Shown here in pieces: positions 56,481 through 64,000 of a stretch of 64,000 nt of DNA. The stretch is from Stenotrophomonas maltophilia. Lineage in GTDB: Bacteria > Pseudomonadota > Gammaproteobacteria > Xanthomonadales > Xanthomonadaceae. The stretch covers positions 2,307,001 through 2,371,000 of the forward strand of contig NZ_CP154630.1 in assembly GCF_039555535.1 (NCBI RefSeq), given 5' to 3'. A model generated the notes under the pieces. The model had not been told where the DNA came from. It saw nothing but the letters and a program-made list of their open reading frames with translations, and did no database searches. Every line of letters begins with the position of its first letter. The stretch's first letter is position 1. The position numbers and the translations under genes are program-made.

Positions 56481-56505
56481 CGGCACGCCCTTCGAGGGCG
56501 TGCCG
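56481..56505. terminator. bidirectional stem-loop
   Basis: CGGCACGCCCT and AGGGCGTGCCG form a perfect 11-bp stem with a TCG loop, between the convergent acetyltransferase and receiver-protein genes. Confidence 0.75.
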
Positions 56506-56521
56506 TGCTGGGTAGCGGGGA

Positions 56522-56917
56522 TCAGTGAGTGATGGCGGGTGCGCCGTCGTTTCCCATCACACGCTGCACAGCCTCCTGCAATCGCTCGATATGGAAAGGC
56601 TTGGCAACAAAGGTGGCACGCCGATGGCGCAGCGGCACCAGCTGGTCGTACACCGCAGAAACGAACAGATAGGGGATGCCGAGTTCAGCCAGGCGATCGG
56701 CGACGGGGAAAACCACACCGTCACGAAGCTCCACATCCAGAACGGCACCGTCGAATCGCTGCGTATCCAGCAGCCCCAATGCATCGAACACACTGTAGGC
56801 GTGTGTTACCTGGCCACCGCCCTCTTCAAGCGCCTGTCCCATGAGGGCAACAAGGTCCAGTTGGTCTTCCACCAGCAGCAGACTGTATCGATTCCGCTGG
56901 TTCATATCGGGTTGCAT
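56522..56917 (-). CDS. stand-alone response-regulator receiver protein
   Basis: A 131-residue protein made of one receiver domain and no output domain. The acidic pair E17-D18 is in LLLVEDQLD, the phospho-acceptor is D61 in AVLDVELRDG, and the switch lysine is K106 in FVAKPFH. The start is taken at 56917, with an ATG at 56905 as alternative; the frame reaches 57031, but that part is not receiver-like. Such proteins act as phosphate relays or protein-interaction switches. No kinase gene is nearby. Confidence 0.85.
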   Translation of the reverse strand: MQPDMNQRNRYSLLLVEDQLDLVALMGQALEEGGGQVTHAYSVFDALGLLDTQRFDGAVLDVELRDGVVFPVADRLAELGIPYLFVSAVYDQLVPLRHRRATFVAKPFHIERLQEAVQRVMGNDGAPAITH

Positions 56918-57120
56918 TGGCACATGCCTGCGTTGCCATCGGAGCTGCAGTGTGTCCTGTGCTGCATCAACGCGACGCGTGTGGGTTGTCAGCTCGGTGT
57001 CGAAGCGACCCCGCCTCTCGATGCCGTCCACGTCGCATGGAAGGTGCCACGGGACGTGTTGACGGCGTCTTGGCGAGCGCCATGGATACTGCCGCCGTCC
57101 CCTGCACTGGAGTGTCCGTC

Positions 57121-57474
57121 ATGCACCGATCCCACGCCAACCCCGCTTCGCCACGTGTACTGCGTGTGGAGTGCATGCGCCTGGACTGCGGAGGCGCTGC
57201 CATCGTGGTGGAGCTGGACCGCATCCCTGAACGGGCGTGGATGAAGTCATTGAAGCGGGCACTGCAGGCCGACGATCTCTTCGAGGGCGCACAAGCCAAA
57301 TTCGACGGACGTTTCGTTTACGTCGTGGGCGTCGAGGGCAGCGAGCATCGTGCGCAGCATCGGGTGGTGCAGGCGCTTGAAATGCCGCAGGCAATGGTCA
57401 ATACGTCGCGCTCACGCATTCCGGTGGCGGACGCGCGGCATGCCGGCAGGGTTGACGCTCAGGTTGGCCATTGA
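57121..57474 (+). CDS. small hypothetical protein
   Basis: A 117-residue protein of unknown function, starting at an ATG with GGAG 8-9 bases upstream. It is mixed alpha/beta (VLRVECMRLDCGGAAIVVEL, then KLKRAL-like helix MKSLKRALQADD, then KFDGRFVYVVGVEG). The pattern hydrophobic-[DE]-G-x-x-[VI]-Y followed by a helix recurs in the next gene (57606-57926) and, more weakly, in 59163-59462. No signal peptide. It is divergent from the receiver gene. Confidence 0.55.
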   Translation: MHRSHANPASPRVLRVECMRLDCGGAAIVVELDRIPERAWMKSLKRALQADDLFEGAQAKFDGRFVYVVGVEGSEHRAQHRVVQALEMPQAMVNTSRSRIPVADARHAGRVDAQVGH

Positions 57475-57605
57475 TTCCAGATGGAGCGCGCGCATGCGTA
57501 GCGCATCGACGGTCACCCGTCGCAGAGCCGGCCACCCACTCCTGCGGGGCAATCCGTTGTATTGTGGACAGTGCTCGCAGCGCCCGTCAGCGAGAGGATG
57601 TTCAG

Positions 57606-57926
57606 GTGAACGCTTCCATGCTCCCAAGAATCGTCGGCTTCGATGTCCCGTTGCTGCATGAGCGTGTAGACGCATCCACCGACGAGGCCATCACCGCGCT
57701 GCTCGATCTGGCGCCAGGCGCCCGCTGGACAGAGATGTTCCTCATCAAGTGCAGAGCCCTGGCGTCCCAGCTCCAGCTGGCGGATGTTCGCATTGAAGGC
57801 GCCAGGATCTACTTCTACGGATCCATCAGCGATTCCCGTGGACTTGCCGACGCGGTGATGTCCATTGTCCACGTACTGAATGATGAGCTGATGCGCGAGC
57901 GGAATCACGCAGCCAGCCGCGCCTAG
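57606..57926 (+). CDS. small hypothetical protein
   Basis: A 106-residue protein with a GTG start at 57606, supported by GAGG 8 bases upstream; the ATG at 57618 lacks this. The sequence is alpha/beta, with ARWTEMFLIKCRALASQLQL as a helix, then VRIEGARIYFYGSISDS as a hairpin, then a helical end. Its middle matches the [DE]-G-x-x-[VI]-Y pattern of the preceding gene. The stop overlaps the convergent gene by 4 bp. Function unknown. Confidence 0.55.
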   Translation: MNASMLPRIVGFDVPLLHERVDASTDEAITALLDLAPGARWTEMFLIKCRALASQLQLADVRIEGARIYFYGSISDSRGLADAVMSIVHVLNDELMRERNHAASRA

Positions 57927-58204
57927 GCGCAGCCAAGCAGCGACCAGCACCGATCGGCGATCTCTGCTGCGCCAGGATGACCGCGCAGGCTCGATCGCTT
58001 CGCAAGCCTGCCCTGCAGATCGTCGATCCATGCCGACCGGGCGCCGTGCGGATCTCTCACATAGATATCGCAGGCAAGCCGGATAACCGGCGCCACTTCG
58101 TAGCGGAAGCTCATCGCGGGCAGGGCGCCCAGGTTGAACGCGGCCTTCCAGTGGGCCAGTTCACGCTCTACGTCCACAACGTGCTTGCTTCTTCCCTGGA
58201 TCAC
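57923..58204 (-). CDS. small hypothetical protein
   Basis: A 93-residue protein. A GTG at 58204 with AAGGGG 7 bases upstream is the best start; the ATG at 58261 has no ribosome site. The sequence is largely helical (VDVERELAHWKAAFNLGALP, FRYEVAPVIRLACDIYVRDP) and has a Cys near the end. No signal peptide or known domain. Confidence 0.55.
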   Translation of the reverse strand: MIQGRSKHVVDVERELAHWKAAFNLGALPAMSFRYEVAPVIRLACDIYVRDPHGARSAWIDDLQGRLAKRSSLRGHPGAAEIADRCWSLLGCA

Positions 58205-58357
58205 GGCGTTACCCCTTTTTGAAACCTCACTGTACACACTTCTTGCTGCGAGCCTGTTCATGACAGTCGTTCATATGGGGCGCTTCCCCGTACGTTCCCG
58301 TAACGGCGACACGCCGACAGTCAATCGGCAGCAGACTTGCTGCGGCGGAGAATCGAA

Positions 58358-58573
58358 ATGAACAGCGTCCCCGAACAGAACAGGAATGACCGCTCCAATG
58401 CTTCCTCTGAAGCAGAACGGCCCACGCAGCAGGGGCGGGTCGAGGGGGGCGAACCCGGAGGGGAGGAGCCTGGCAAGCAGGGACAGCAACAGCAGCAGGA
58501 CAACAAGGATCGCGAGAGCCCAAAGCCAGCGGACGAAAAGAAGGGCGGTCTCGGCGGCGATACACGCCGCTGA
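58358..58573 (+). CDS. small hydrophilic low-complexity protein
   Basis: A 71-residue, highly charged, Gln/Gly/Glu/Asn-rich protein with no hydrophobic core (VPEQNRNDRSNASSEAE, then GKQGQQQQQDNKDRES). It must be disordered. GGAGA precedes the ATG at 58358. Proteins of this kind are common stress-type proteins, but no family is recognised. The opposite strand is open here too but gives an Arg/Pro/Cys-rich frame typical of a shadow. Confidence 0.5.
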   Translation: MNSVPEQNRNDRSNASSEAERPTQQGRVEGGEPGGEEPGKQGQQQQQDNKDRESPKPADEKKGGLGGDTRR

Positions 58574-58629
58574 GAAAGAGGAGGAGCCGCGCGCCGCGCG
58601 GCTGCTTCCGTTGCAGACAGGGAGCGTGC

Positions 58630-58899
58630 ATGTCCTCGCAAAGCCAGGCGATCAGCCTGATGACCAAGATCATGTACCAATGTCGTCCGGAGAGAACCAC
58701 GACGATGGCGCAATGCCGTTGCTGCCATGCGCCCAGCCCAGGCGGCATGGAGTGCGCACGGTGCCTGACCGGAAGGCTCGGCGACATGATTCAGAACCGT
58801 GGCGCAGCATTCAGCTGGCTGGACTCATTCCGCAGGGTCCAGCAGGACGAAGCACACGTGTTCGAATGCGCAAAGCGCGTCGATGCGGCATCTCCCTAG
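58630..58899 (+). CDS. small Cys-knuckle protein
   Basis: An 89-residue protein. GGGAG lies upstream of the ATG at 58630. Two CxxC pairs, C29/C32 (CRCC) and C42/C45 (CARC), are 9 residues apart and could bind one zinc. The spacing differs from the other zinc-ribbon family of the window. The C-terminal half is helical (WLDSFRRVQQDEAHVFECAK). A start at the ATG at 58705 is possible. Function unknown. Confidence 0.5.
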   Translation: MSSQSQAISLMTKIMYQCRPERTTTMAQCRCCHAPSPGGMECARCLTGRLGDMIQNRGAAFSWLDSFRRVQQDEAHVFECAKRVDAASP

Positions 58900-58959
58900 G
58901 CGTCGCATCCGGACCTGACATCGCGCAAGCGTATGCTCAAGTCATTCAGGAGCAACGCG

Positions 58960-59175
58960 ATGACTTTTCCGATCTGCATCTACGATAGAACGGGCACGGG
59001 GCTCCGGCTGCCCGCGGGATGGTGGATCGACCTTCAGTCCGATCTGCCTGCACTGGTGAAGGGTGCCGCGCGCATCGACCTTCCGCGATCTTCAAAGGAC
59101 GAGCATCCACGATTGGATCCTGAAGTTCTCAGGGATCTCTTCCGGCGCATTGGAGGCTCGCAGTGGCTAGGTTGA
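58960..59175 (+). CDS. small hypothetical protein
   Basis: A 71-residue protein with AGGAG 7 bases before the ATG at 58960. It reads FPICIYDRTGTGLRLPAGWW, then an acidic/basic tail with PRLDPEVLRDLFRRIGG. No domain is recognised. It overlaps the next gene by 13 bp in another frame, so the two are probably translated from one mRNA. Confidence 0.5.
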   Translation: MTFPICIYDRTGTGLRLPAGWWIDLQSDLPALVKGAARIDLPRSSKDEHPRLDPEVLRDLFRRIGGSQWLG

Positions 59176-59462
59176 ATCCAACCCAGTCCCTGGGAGTGCG
59201 CTGGCTGTTCTTTCGCCTTCGCAACGGGCAGTCCATCAGTCCCGCGAGGCTGATGTCTGTCTGGTCCGAGGCGGCTGAATCCAACGACTGCGCCGTGCGC
59301 CGTGAGATCATCGACGGCGCTGGCTACGTCTATGCCTTGTATGCGCCCAACAGCCTGCTTTCACCCCGGCGCGTGGAGCTGCGCATGAGGGCGCTGCTGG
59401 AGGAGGCCGGCTACGCCTTCACGATGGGCAGCCTGGCGGGGCGGCACCCGGGCGGCGGCTGA
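59163..59462 (+). CDS. small hypothetical protein
   Basis: A 99-residue protein starting with GTG at 59163, with GGAGG 6 bases upstream. It reads LGVRWLFFRLRNGQSISPAR, then an acidic middle, then IIDGAGYVYALYAPNS and a helix RRVELRMRALLEEAG. The D-G-x-x-Y-V-Y segment followed by a helix loosely recalls the genes at 57121 and 57606. Function unknown. Confidence 0.5.
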   Translation: MARLNPTQSLGVRWLFFRLRNGQSISPARLMSVWSEAAESNDCAVRREIIDGAGYVYALYAPNSLLSPRRVELRMRALLEEAGYAFTMGSLAGRHPGGG

Positions 59463-59507
59463 AGCGCGGCGCTGACGCGGCGGCCGCACAATCCAGGACA
59501 ACAGGTC

Positions 59508-59819
59508 TCATTTCGGGCCGTCTGGCTCCAGGGGGTCGTCAGGCACTGGATCAAAGAGCGCCAGCATCCGTTCGCGGCGGCACTGCTCAAGCCAGTGGTG
59601 CCATATCTCCACCTCGTCCATCAGCCCTGTTGCACCGCATGCAGGGCAGGTGAGCGTCGTGCCCGATGGACTCGTCTGAATGCCGGCGTCCTCGGTCATT
59701 GATGAGCGCAGGCCGCAGCTCTTGCAGGTCGATCGCAACTGATCGAGGCGAACGATGGCGCCATTGCGCGCAAGAAGGGGCTGGATCGCATGGATCCGGA
59801 AGGCATTGGGAGGGTGCAT
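59508..59819 (-). CDS. small two-CxxC zinc-ribbon protein, member C
   Basis: A 103-residue protein with CxxC knuckles at C32/C35 (CKSC) and C58/C61 (CPAC). With the ATG at 59819 as start the knuckles fall at the same residue numbers as in member B at 21881-22126 and within one residue of member A at 21539-21790. The N-terminus AFRIHAIQPLLARNG parallels theirs. It has an extra C-terminal acidic tail with HHWLEQCRRERM. Function unknown; the family appears to be dispersed in this genome. Confidence 0.6.
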   Translation of the reverse strand: MHPPNAFRIHAIQPLLARNGAIVRLDQLRSTCKSCGLRSSMTEDAGIQTSPSGTTLTCPACGATGLMDEVEIWHHWLEQCRRERMLALFDPVPDDPLEPDGPK

Positions 59820-60024
59820 GGCCGTGTCGTCTTGGGCTGGACACGGGAGCAAAGGATTCTGCGCCGGAGAAGAGCCGTGAGGGTGCAGTGTCCTCCGTCG
59901 GAGGTTAACCCTTCATCAAAGTGCGGGACGCGCTCCATCGTTGGCCTGAAATCCCACGCCCGCAATCGTGCACTGACACGGCACCCGGCGCATATCCGGT
60001 GCCAGCCCTGCTTCTGGGCAGGAA

Positions 60025-60049
60025 GGGCTCCGCCATCACAACGGAGCCC
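60025..60049 (-). terminator. stem-loop downstream of the alpha/beta hydrolase
   Basis: GGGCTCCG and CGGAGCCC form a perfect 8-bp stem with a 9-base loop, 7 bp beyond the stop codon of the hydrolase gene. Confidence 0.6.
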
Positions 60050-60056
60050 CGGTCAC

Positions 60057-61010
60057 TCACTTTTCCTGCAGGAACGTCAGCAGATCCTGGTTGACCTTGT
60101 CCTTGTGGGTGTCGGTCAGGCCATGCGGCGCACCCGGGTAGACGATCAACCTGGCGCCCTTGATGAGCTTTGCCGATTGGCGGCCTGAGATATCGATCGG
60201 CACGATCTGGTCGTCGTCACCGTGGATCACCAGCGTGGGCACATCGAACTTCTTCAGGTCCGCGCGGAAATCGGTGGCCGAGAACGCGGCGATCGAATCG
60301 TAGGTGTTCTTGTGGCCGCCCTGCATGCCCTGCGCCCACCATGCATCGATCAGCCCCTGCGACACCTTCGCGCCCGGGCGGTTGAAGCCGTAGAACGGGC
60401 CCGACGGGATGTCCTTGTAGAGCTGCGCGCGGTTATCCATCTGTGCCTTGCGGATGCCATCGAACACTTCGATCGGCAGGCCGTTGGGGTTGTCGGCGGT
60501 CTTCAGCATGAACGGCGGCACCGAGCTGATCAGCACGACCTTCTTCACCCGCCCGGTGCCATGCCGGCCGATGTAGCGCGCCACCTCGCCGCCACCGGTA
60601 GAGAAACCCACCAAGGTGACATCGTGCAGGTCCAGCGTATTGATCACCGCGGCCAGGTCATCGGCGTAGTGATCCATGTCGTTGCCGTCCCACGGCTGGC
60701 TGGAACGGCCGTGGCCACGACGGTCATGCGCGATCACGCGGTAGCCATGATCGGCCAGGAAGATCATCTGCGATTCCCAGCTGTCCGAGTTCAACGGCCA
60801 GCCGTGGCTGAAGGTCACGACAGGCCCGTTCTTCGGGCCCCAGTCCTTGTAGTACAGCTGCACGCCGTCGGCGGTGGTGATGTAGCTGGCGGTGCGCGCG
60901 ATGCTGGTGGCCGCCGCCGGCGTGGCCGGTTCGGCGGCATGCGCAGACAGGCCGGCCTGGACCGAGAGGGCGAGGGCGGCAGCGGCCAGGGTACGGGCGA
61001 AGGTGTTCAT
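60057..61010 (-). CDS. exported alpha/beta hydrolase, non-heme chloroperoxidase-like
   Basis: A 317-residue alpha/beta hydrolase with a signal peptide ([18 protein letters not shown]) after the ATG at 61010. The oxyanion region is [13 protein letters not shown], the nucleophile is S137 in [13 protein letters not shown], the acid is in [10 protein letters not shown] and the histidine is in [10 protein letters not shown]. This is the cofactor-free haloperoxidase/arylesterase group; the halogenating activity named in annotations is usually a side reaction of an esterase. A periplasmic form is typical for Xanthomonadaceae. It is divergent from a TetR regulator, whose operator lies 137 bp upstream. 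Confidence 0.9.
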   Translation of the reverse strand: MNTFARTLAAAALALSVQAGLSAHAAEPATPAAATSIARTASYITTADGVQLYYKDWGPKNGPVVTFSHGWPLNSDSWESQMIFLADHGYRVIAHDRRGHGRSSQPWDGNDMDHYADDLAAVINTLDLHDVTLVGFSTGGGEVARYIGRHGTGRVKKVVLISSVPPFMLKTADNPNGLPIEVFDGIRKAQMDNRAQLYKDIPSGPFYGFNRPGAKVSQGLIDAWWAQGMQGGHKNTYDSIAAFSATDFRADLKKFDVPTLVIHGDDDQIVPIDISGRQSAKLIKGARLIVYPGAPHGLTDTHKDKVNQDLLTFLQEK

Positions 61011-61143
61011 GCGGGAACTCTCATGGGTGGGTGGTGAGACGTACTTTGCGCCTGCAATCAGGCATCCGGGTGATGAACTGTCCGGATTTCTTGATAGATC
61101 GTCCTGCACGGATGTGCGCATACGGGCTATTCGCCATCGCATG

Positions 61144-61172
61144 TTGACAAGGTAGAACGTGCGTTCTACCTT
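61144..61172 (+). promoter_or_regulatory. promoter of the TetR gene
   Basis: TTGACA (61144-61149), a 17-base spacer and TACCTT (61167-61172) form a sigma-70-like promoter. It would start transcription at about 61179, the ATG itself, giving a leaderless mRNA; no Shine-Dalgarno site precedes that ATG. The -10 match is only partial. Confidence 0.45.
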
Positions 61173-61174
61173 GT
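61147..61174. promoter_or_regulatory. 28-bp TetR operator
   Basis: ACAAGGTAGAAC, 4 bases, GTTCTACCTTGT: perfect 12-bp arms. It covers the spacer and -10 region of the TetR gene's promoter and ends 4 bases before its ATG, so binding should block transcription directly. Confidence 0.8.
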
Positions 61175-61178
61175 GGCC

Positions 61179-61748
61179 ATGAGCAAGACCACCACCGATA
61201 CGCATCAGAAGATCCTGGCCACGGCCGAGGCGCTGATCTACCAGAACGGGATCCACGCCACGGGCATGGACCTGCTGGTGAAGACCTCGGGCGTGGCGCG
61301 GAAGAGCATTTACCGCCACTTCGAGAACAAGGACGACGTGGCCGCTGCGGCGCTGAGGGCGCGCGACGTGCGTTGGCTGGCCTGGTTCCGGCACGAGTGC
61401 GAGAAGGCGGACACCCCGGAAGCACGCATCCTCGGCATGTTCTCCGTGCTCAAGAACTGGTTCCAGTCCGAGGGCTATCGCGGGTGTGCGTTCATCAATA
61501 CCGCAGGCGAGGTCGGCGACCCAGCCGATCCGATCCGGCAGATCGCGCGTGATCACAAGCAGAAGCTGTTCGACTACACGCTGGAACTTACCGGGCAGCT
61601 GGATGTGGAGCAGCCGGCGGCATTGGCCCGTCAGCTGCTGGTCCTGATGGAAGGCGCCATCACCCTGTCGCGCGTGATGGGTGATTACGACGCCGCAGAC
61701 ACCGCGAAGGATGTCGCGAAGCTATTGCTGGAACAGGCCAGGCGTTAG
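61179..61748 (+). CDS. TetR-family transcriptional regulator
   Basis: A 189-residue TetR regulator. The helix-turn-helix is at residues 9-53 ([20 protein letters not shown], then [19 protein letters not shown]). The ligand domain carries a Cys in [15 protein letters not shown], the pattern of the TetR subfamily near YcdC/AcuR-like and NemR-like regulators that sense reactive or small electrophilic compounds. The ATG at 61179 is preferred to the GTG at 61173, which lies inside the operator. It probably regulates itself, the DUF1348 gene behind it and perhaps the divergent hydrolase gene. Confidence 0.9.
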   Translation: MSKTTTDTHQKILATAEALIYQNGIHATGMDLLVKTSGVARKSIYRHFENKDDVAAAALRARDVRWLAWFRHECEKADTPEARILGMFSVLKNWFQSEGYRGCAFINTAGEVGDPADPIRQIARDHKQKLFDYTLELTGQLDVEQPAALARQLLVLMEGAITLSRVMGDYDAADTAKDVAKLLLEQARR

Positions 61749-61810
61749 CGCCTGGGTACGCCAGATCGTTTGAAGCAACCCGTGTGTCCATTTCGATTGG
61801 AGGTTTCCCC

Positions 61811-62287
61811 GTGTCCACTGAACACCCCCGTCCGCCGCTTCCTCCGTTCACCCTCGAATCGGCCACGCAGAAGGTGCGCCTTGCCGAGGATGGCTGGAAT
61901 TCCCGCGATGCCGACAAGGTGTCGCTTGCCTATTCGCTCAACACCCAGTGGCGTAACCGTGCCGAGTTCACCAACGGCCGGGAAGAAGCCCGGCAGTTCC
62001 TGGCACGCAAATGGAACAAGGAGCTCGAGTACCGCCTGATCAAGGAGCTCTGGGCCTTTACCGAAAACCGAATTGCTGTCCGGTACGCCTACGAATGGCA
62101 CGACGACTCCGGCAACTGGTTCCGCTCCTATGGCAACGAGAACTGGGAATTCGGAGAGGACGGCCTGATGCAGCGCCGCTTCTCGAGCATCAACGACCTA
62201 CCGATCAAGGAGAGCGACCGCAAGTTCCATTGGCCGCTGGGGCGTCGCCCGGATGATCATCCGGGGTTGTCGGAGCTGGGTATGTGA
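61811..62287 (+). CDS. DUF1348 / NTF2-like protein
   Basis: A 158-residue protein of the DUF1348 family in the NTF2-like superfamily. It is recognised from [20 protein letters not shown] (in part), [39 protein letters not shown] and the end [23 protein letters not shown] at 61811 with GGAGG 7 bases upstream is the start; the upstream GTG at 61784 has none. It lies 62 bp behind the TetR gene and is probably co-transcribed. DUF1348 proteins are often found beside TetR genes; their activity is unknown. Confidence 0.9.
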   Translation: MSTEHPRPPLPPFTLESATQKVRLAEDGWNSRDADKVSLAYSLNTQWRNRAEFTNGREEARQFLARKWNKELEYRLIKELWAFTENRIAVRYAYEWHDDSGNWFRSYGNENWEFGEDGLMQRRFSSINDLPIKESDRKFHWPLGRRPDDHPGLSELGM

Positions 62288-62608
62288 GTTGCCGGGCACA
62301 GACATGGTTGCCCGTAGCGATAACTGCGAAGGCGGGTCGGCATTGCTTCCCGGAACGCAACATGACGTACCCCTCCACGGGCCTACCGCACCTGCGGCGT
62401 GCTGCCTAGGCTGATCCCACACGGCACCTGCCGTGTCCCGGGCCCACCGCTCACGCAGTGGCCCACCTTCCCATGAGCCACGCAGTGCTGGCGTGCCAGG
62501 CATCCGCGCTCTGGTCGCGCCGCGCCCTGCGTCGTGGGAAAGCGCCCGGAATCGCTAGCGCCAGCCTTGCATTGCTGCCCGCCAAATGGCTCTTCGTGGA
62601 GATCCCTC
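62288..62608. other. 321-bp intergenic region without a supported gene
   Basis: Frames here are short, start without ribosome sites and are rich in Arg, Pro and Ala in the manner of shadows. The stretch CCTGCCGTGTCCCGGG and several short dyads are present, but no clear promoter, operator or terminator stands out. Confidence 0.5.
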
Positions 62609-63529
62609 ATGTTCAGTATGGAAAACACCGCCGCGCCCATTGCCCCCGCCCTCGATGAACTGGTGCCCTCGCGCTACGCCCTGAAAGTGGGCGACGTCGA
62701 AGTACTGGTGATCAGCGATGGCGTCCTGCCGTTGCCCACCCAGATGCTCGGCCACAACGTACCGGCGGCCGACCGTGCCGAATGGTTCGAAGAAATGTAC
62801 CTGCCGCAGGATGCCTTCGACTGGGCATTGAACGTAATGGTGGTGCACAGCGGTGACCGCACCATTCTCATCGATGCCGGCCTGGGCATGGACCCGGACC
62901 TGCAGCTGCCGCGCGCCGGCCAGCTGATCCGTCGCCTCGGTGCTGCCGGTATCAACCTGGGCGAAATCACCGATGTGGTGATCACCCACATGCACATGGA
63001 CCACGTCGGTGGGCTGCTGGTTGAAGGTGTGAAGGAACAGCTGCGCCCGGACCTGAAGATCCACGTGGCCGCAGCGGAGGTGGAGTTCTGGAAGTCGCCG
63101 GACTTCAGCCGCACCAACATGCCGCAGGGTTTCCCCGATGCGCTACGCGCCACGGCCAAGCACTTCTGGGCCGAGTACAGTAGCTATGTGCATACCTTCC
63201 AGGACGAACAGCAGATCGCGCCAGGCGTGACGGCCCGCCGTACCGGTGGGCATACCCCGGGCCACTGCGTGGTGCGCGTAGCGTCCGCGGGGCAGGCCCT
63301 GACCTTTGCCGGTGACGCGGTGTTCGCGGTCGGCTTCGACCAGCCGAACTGGCACAACGGTTTTGAGCACGACCCGGAGGAATCCGCACGCGTACGCATC
63401 GCTCTGCTGAAGGAACTGGCCGGCACCGGCGAAATGCTGGTGGCCACGCATCTTCCGTTCCCGTCAGTGGGCCGGGTGTCGCTGGAGGGCGAGACGTTCC
63501 GCTGGGTACCGGTGTTCTGGGACTTCTGA
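62609..63529 (+). CDS. metallo-beta-lactamase-fold hydrolase
   Basis: A 306-residue hydrolase. The ATG at 62609 has GGAG 8 bases upstream. The metal site is H127-x-H129-x-D131-H132 in ITHMHMDHVGG, with further ligands in GGHTPGHCVV, FAGDAVFA and ATHLPFP. Absence of a signal peptide indicates a cytoplasmic enzyme (here the N-terminus is polar). The subfamily resembles AHL-lactonase-like and AttM/YtnP-type proteins, but lactonase activity is not provable from sequence. It may act on a lactone or ester and is separate from the TetR/DUF1348 unit by 321 bp. Confidence 0.88.
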   Translation: MFSMENTAAPIAPALDELVPSRYALKVGDVEVLVISDGVLPLPTQMLGHNVPAADRAEWFEEMYLPQDAFDWALNVMVVHSGDRTILIDAGLGMDPDLQLPRAGQLIRRLGAAGINLGEITDVVITHMHMDHVGGLLVEGVKEQLRPDLKIHVAAAEVEFWKSPDFSRTNMPQGFPDALRATAKHFWAEYSSYVHTFQDEQQIAPGVTARRTGGHTPGHCVVRVASAGQALTFAGDAVFAVGFDQPNWHNGFEHDPEESARVRIALLKELAGTGEMLVATHLPFPSVGRVSLEGETFRWVPVFWDF

Positions 63530-63567
63530 TCGGATTCTGCGGATACAGCGCAAGCAAGGGTTTTCGA

Positions 63568-63587
63568 CGGGGCGCATCGGCGCCCCG
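63568..63587. terminator. stem-loop between convergent genes
   Basis: CGGGGCGC and GCGCCCCG form a perfect 8-bp stem with an ATCG loop, 38 bp after the metallo-hydrolase stop and before the convergent sigma-factor gene. No T tract is present. Confidence 0.6.
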
Positions 63588-63643
63588 CTCGAATCCCGCA
63601 AGGGCGAGGCCGACAACGGACGCCATCCACACCTGGCGTGGAA

Positions 63644-64000
63644 CTACTGGATGTCGGTAGGGCGAGCCAACCGCTGCAGCTTGTGCGGGTTGCGCTGCAC
63701 CAGGACCTGCGTGATCCGTTCGCCATCGGTCTCGAAGGCCATCGCCGCCTCCAGCACGCCATCGAAATAGCGCAGCAGTCCCAACCGTCCATTGAGCATG
63801 GCCGGGACCATCCGCAATTGCGCGCTGCGCCGCAGGTGCGGGGCATACAGCAGCTGGGCAATGCGTGCGCCCCCGACCATCGGCCCGGGGAAGCTGGTCA
63901 CGATACCGCCGCCGTCACCCACCAGCTCGGCCGATTCGGCCATCAGCGCCTTCATCGTGCGGAAATCTCCACTGGATGCGGCCTCGGCGAAGCGGCGCAG
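63644..64000 (-). CDS. ECF41-type RNA polymerase sigma factor, C-terminal part (cut by window end)
   Basis: The frame reads from the window edge (LRRFAEAASSGDFRTMKALM, in part) to the stop at 63644, about 118 residues. It is the NTF2/SnoaL-like C-terminal domain attached to ECF41 sigma factors: ALMAESAELVGDGGG, PMVGGARIAQLL, then LNGRLGLLRYFDGVLEAAMA and QRNPHKLQRLAR. In this group the extra domain, not a separate anti-sigma factor, tunes sigma activity. ECF41 genes typically sit next to a DUF or oxidoreductase target; the part lying outside the window would show it. The sigma2/sigma4 regions are not in the window. Confidence 0.8.
   Translation of the reverse strand: MRRFAEAASSGDFRTMKALMAESAELVGDGGGIVTSFPGPMVGGARIAQLLYAPHLRRSAQLRMVPAMLNGRLGLLRYFDGVLEAAMAFETDGERITQVLVQRNPHKLQRLARPTDIQ

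Noticed and set aside
58227..58787. Minus-strand frame over the small genes at 58.3-58.7 kb
   Set aside because: Arg/Pro/Cys-rich shadow without ribosome site; the plus-strand genes there have better starts, though all are weakly supported.

Overview
The window is GC-rich, densely coded chromosomal DNA of a gammaproteobacterium, most likely a Stenotrophomonas (S. maltophilia complex) or a close Xanthomonadaceae relative. The signs are the many large TonB-dependent receptors, LacI- and GntR-controlled carbohydrate loci, a fruBKA phosphotransferase operon with a three-domain FruB, short hairpins that begin with GTAG, and several GTG/TTG starts behind good Shine-Dalgarno sites. I see no rRNA, tRNA, CRISPR array, insertion sequence or prophage. 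Both window edges cut genes: a TonB receptor on the left and an ECF41-type sigma factor on the right.

Layout. 1-3.5 kb: a TonB receptor broken by an in-frame TAG, then a GntR/FCD regulator. 3.7-15 kb: what looks like one lipid or polyester module. It contains an acyl-CoA ligase, a NarL-type response regulator, a hybrid kinase with a sodium/solute-symporter-like sensor (CrbS/MxtR type), a MaoC hydratase, an alpha/beta hydrolase, a TonB receptor and a secreted polyester-depolymerase-family esterase. Both divergent promoter regions of this module carry a palindrome with the core ACCTAGGT. 15-17 kb: an Excalibur-domain protein, a trypsin-like protease and an unknown gene. 17-21.5 kb: a folate-independent methionine synthase locus (mesD, mesX, an FMN reductase), divergent from a MetR-like regulator and a MetF-like gene. 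21.5-25.6 kb: two small zinc-ribbon genes, a BLUF photoreceptor, a secreted unknown, and a LysR/FAD-monooxygenase pair. 25.7-28.4 kb: a UvrA2-type ATPase lacking the UvrB-binding domain.

28.4-36.1 kb: a LysR regulator, a PrpF/oxalomesaconate-tautomerase homologue, a NitT/TauT-type ABC importer, an OprP/O-type porin and an ArsB-like anion permease, probably uptake of an unidentified organic acid. 36.3-44.6 kb: a beta-glucoside utilisation locus (GH3 enzyme, LacI repressor, FucP-type MFS transporter, TonB receptor) whose two promoter regions share the operator TGACARCGYTGTCA. 44.9-46.8 kb: a serine beta-lactamase-like hydrolase and a fasciclin protein. 47-54.7 kb: the fruBKA-oprB operon and its divergent repressor FruR, with two GGGAACGTTYCC operators.

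54.8-59.9 kb is a run of mostly small, poorly known genes: a second gene interrupted by TAG, a Rap1a-type immunity-like protein, a GNAT acetyltransferase, a stand-alone receiver protein, several tiny unknown proteins and a third member of the zinc-ribbon family seen at 21.5-22.1 kb. 60-64 kb: a secreted alpha/beta hydrolase, a TetR regulator with a 28-bp operator and probable leaderless mRNA, a DUF1348 protein, a metallo-beta-lactamase-fold hydrolase and the sigma-factor fragment.
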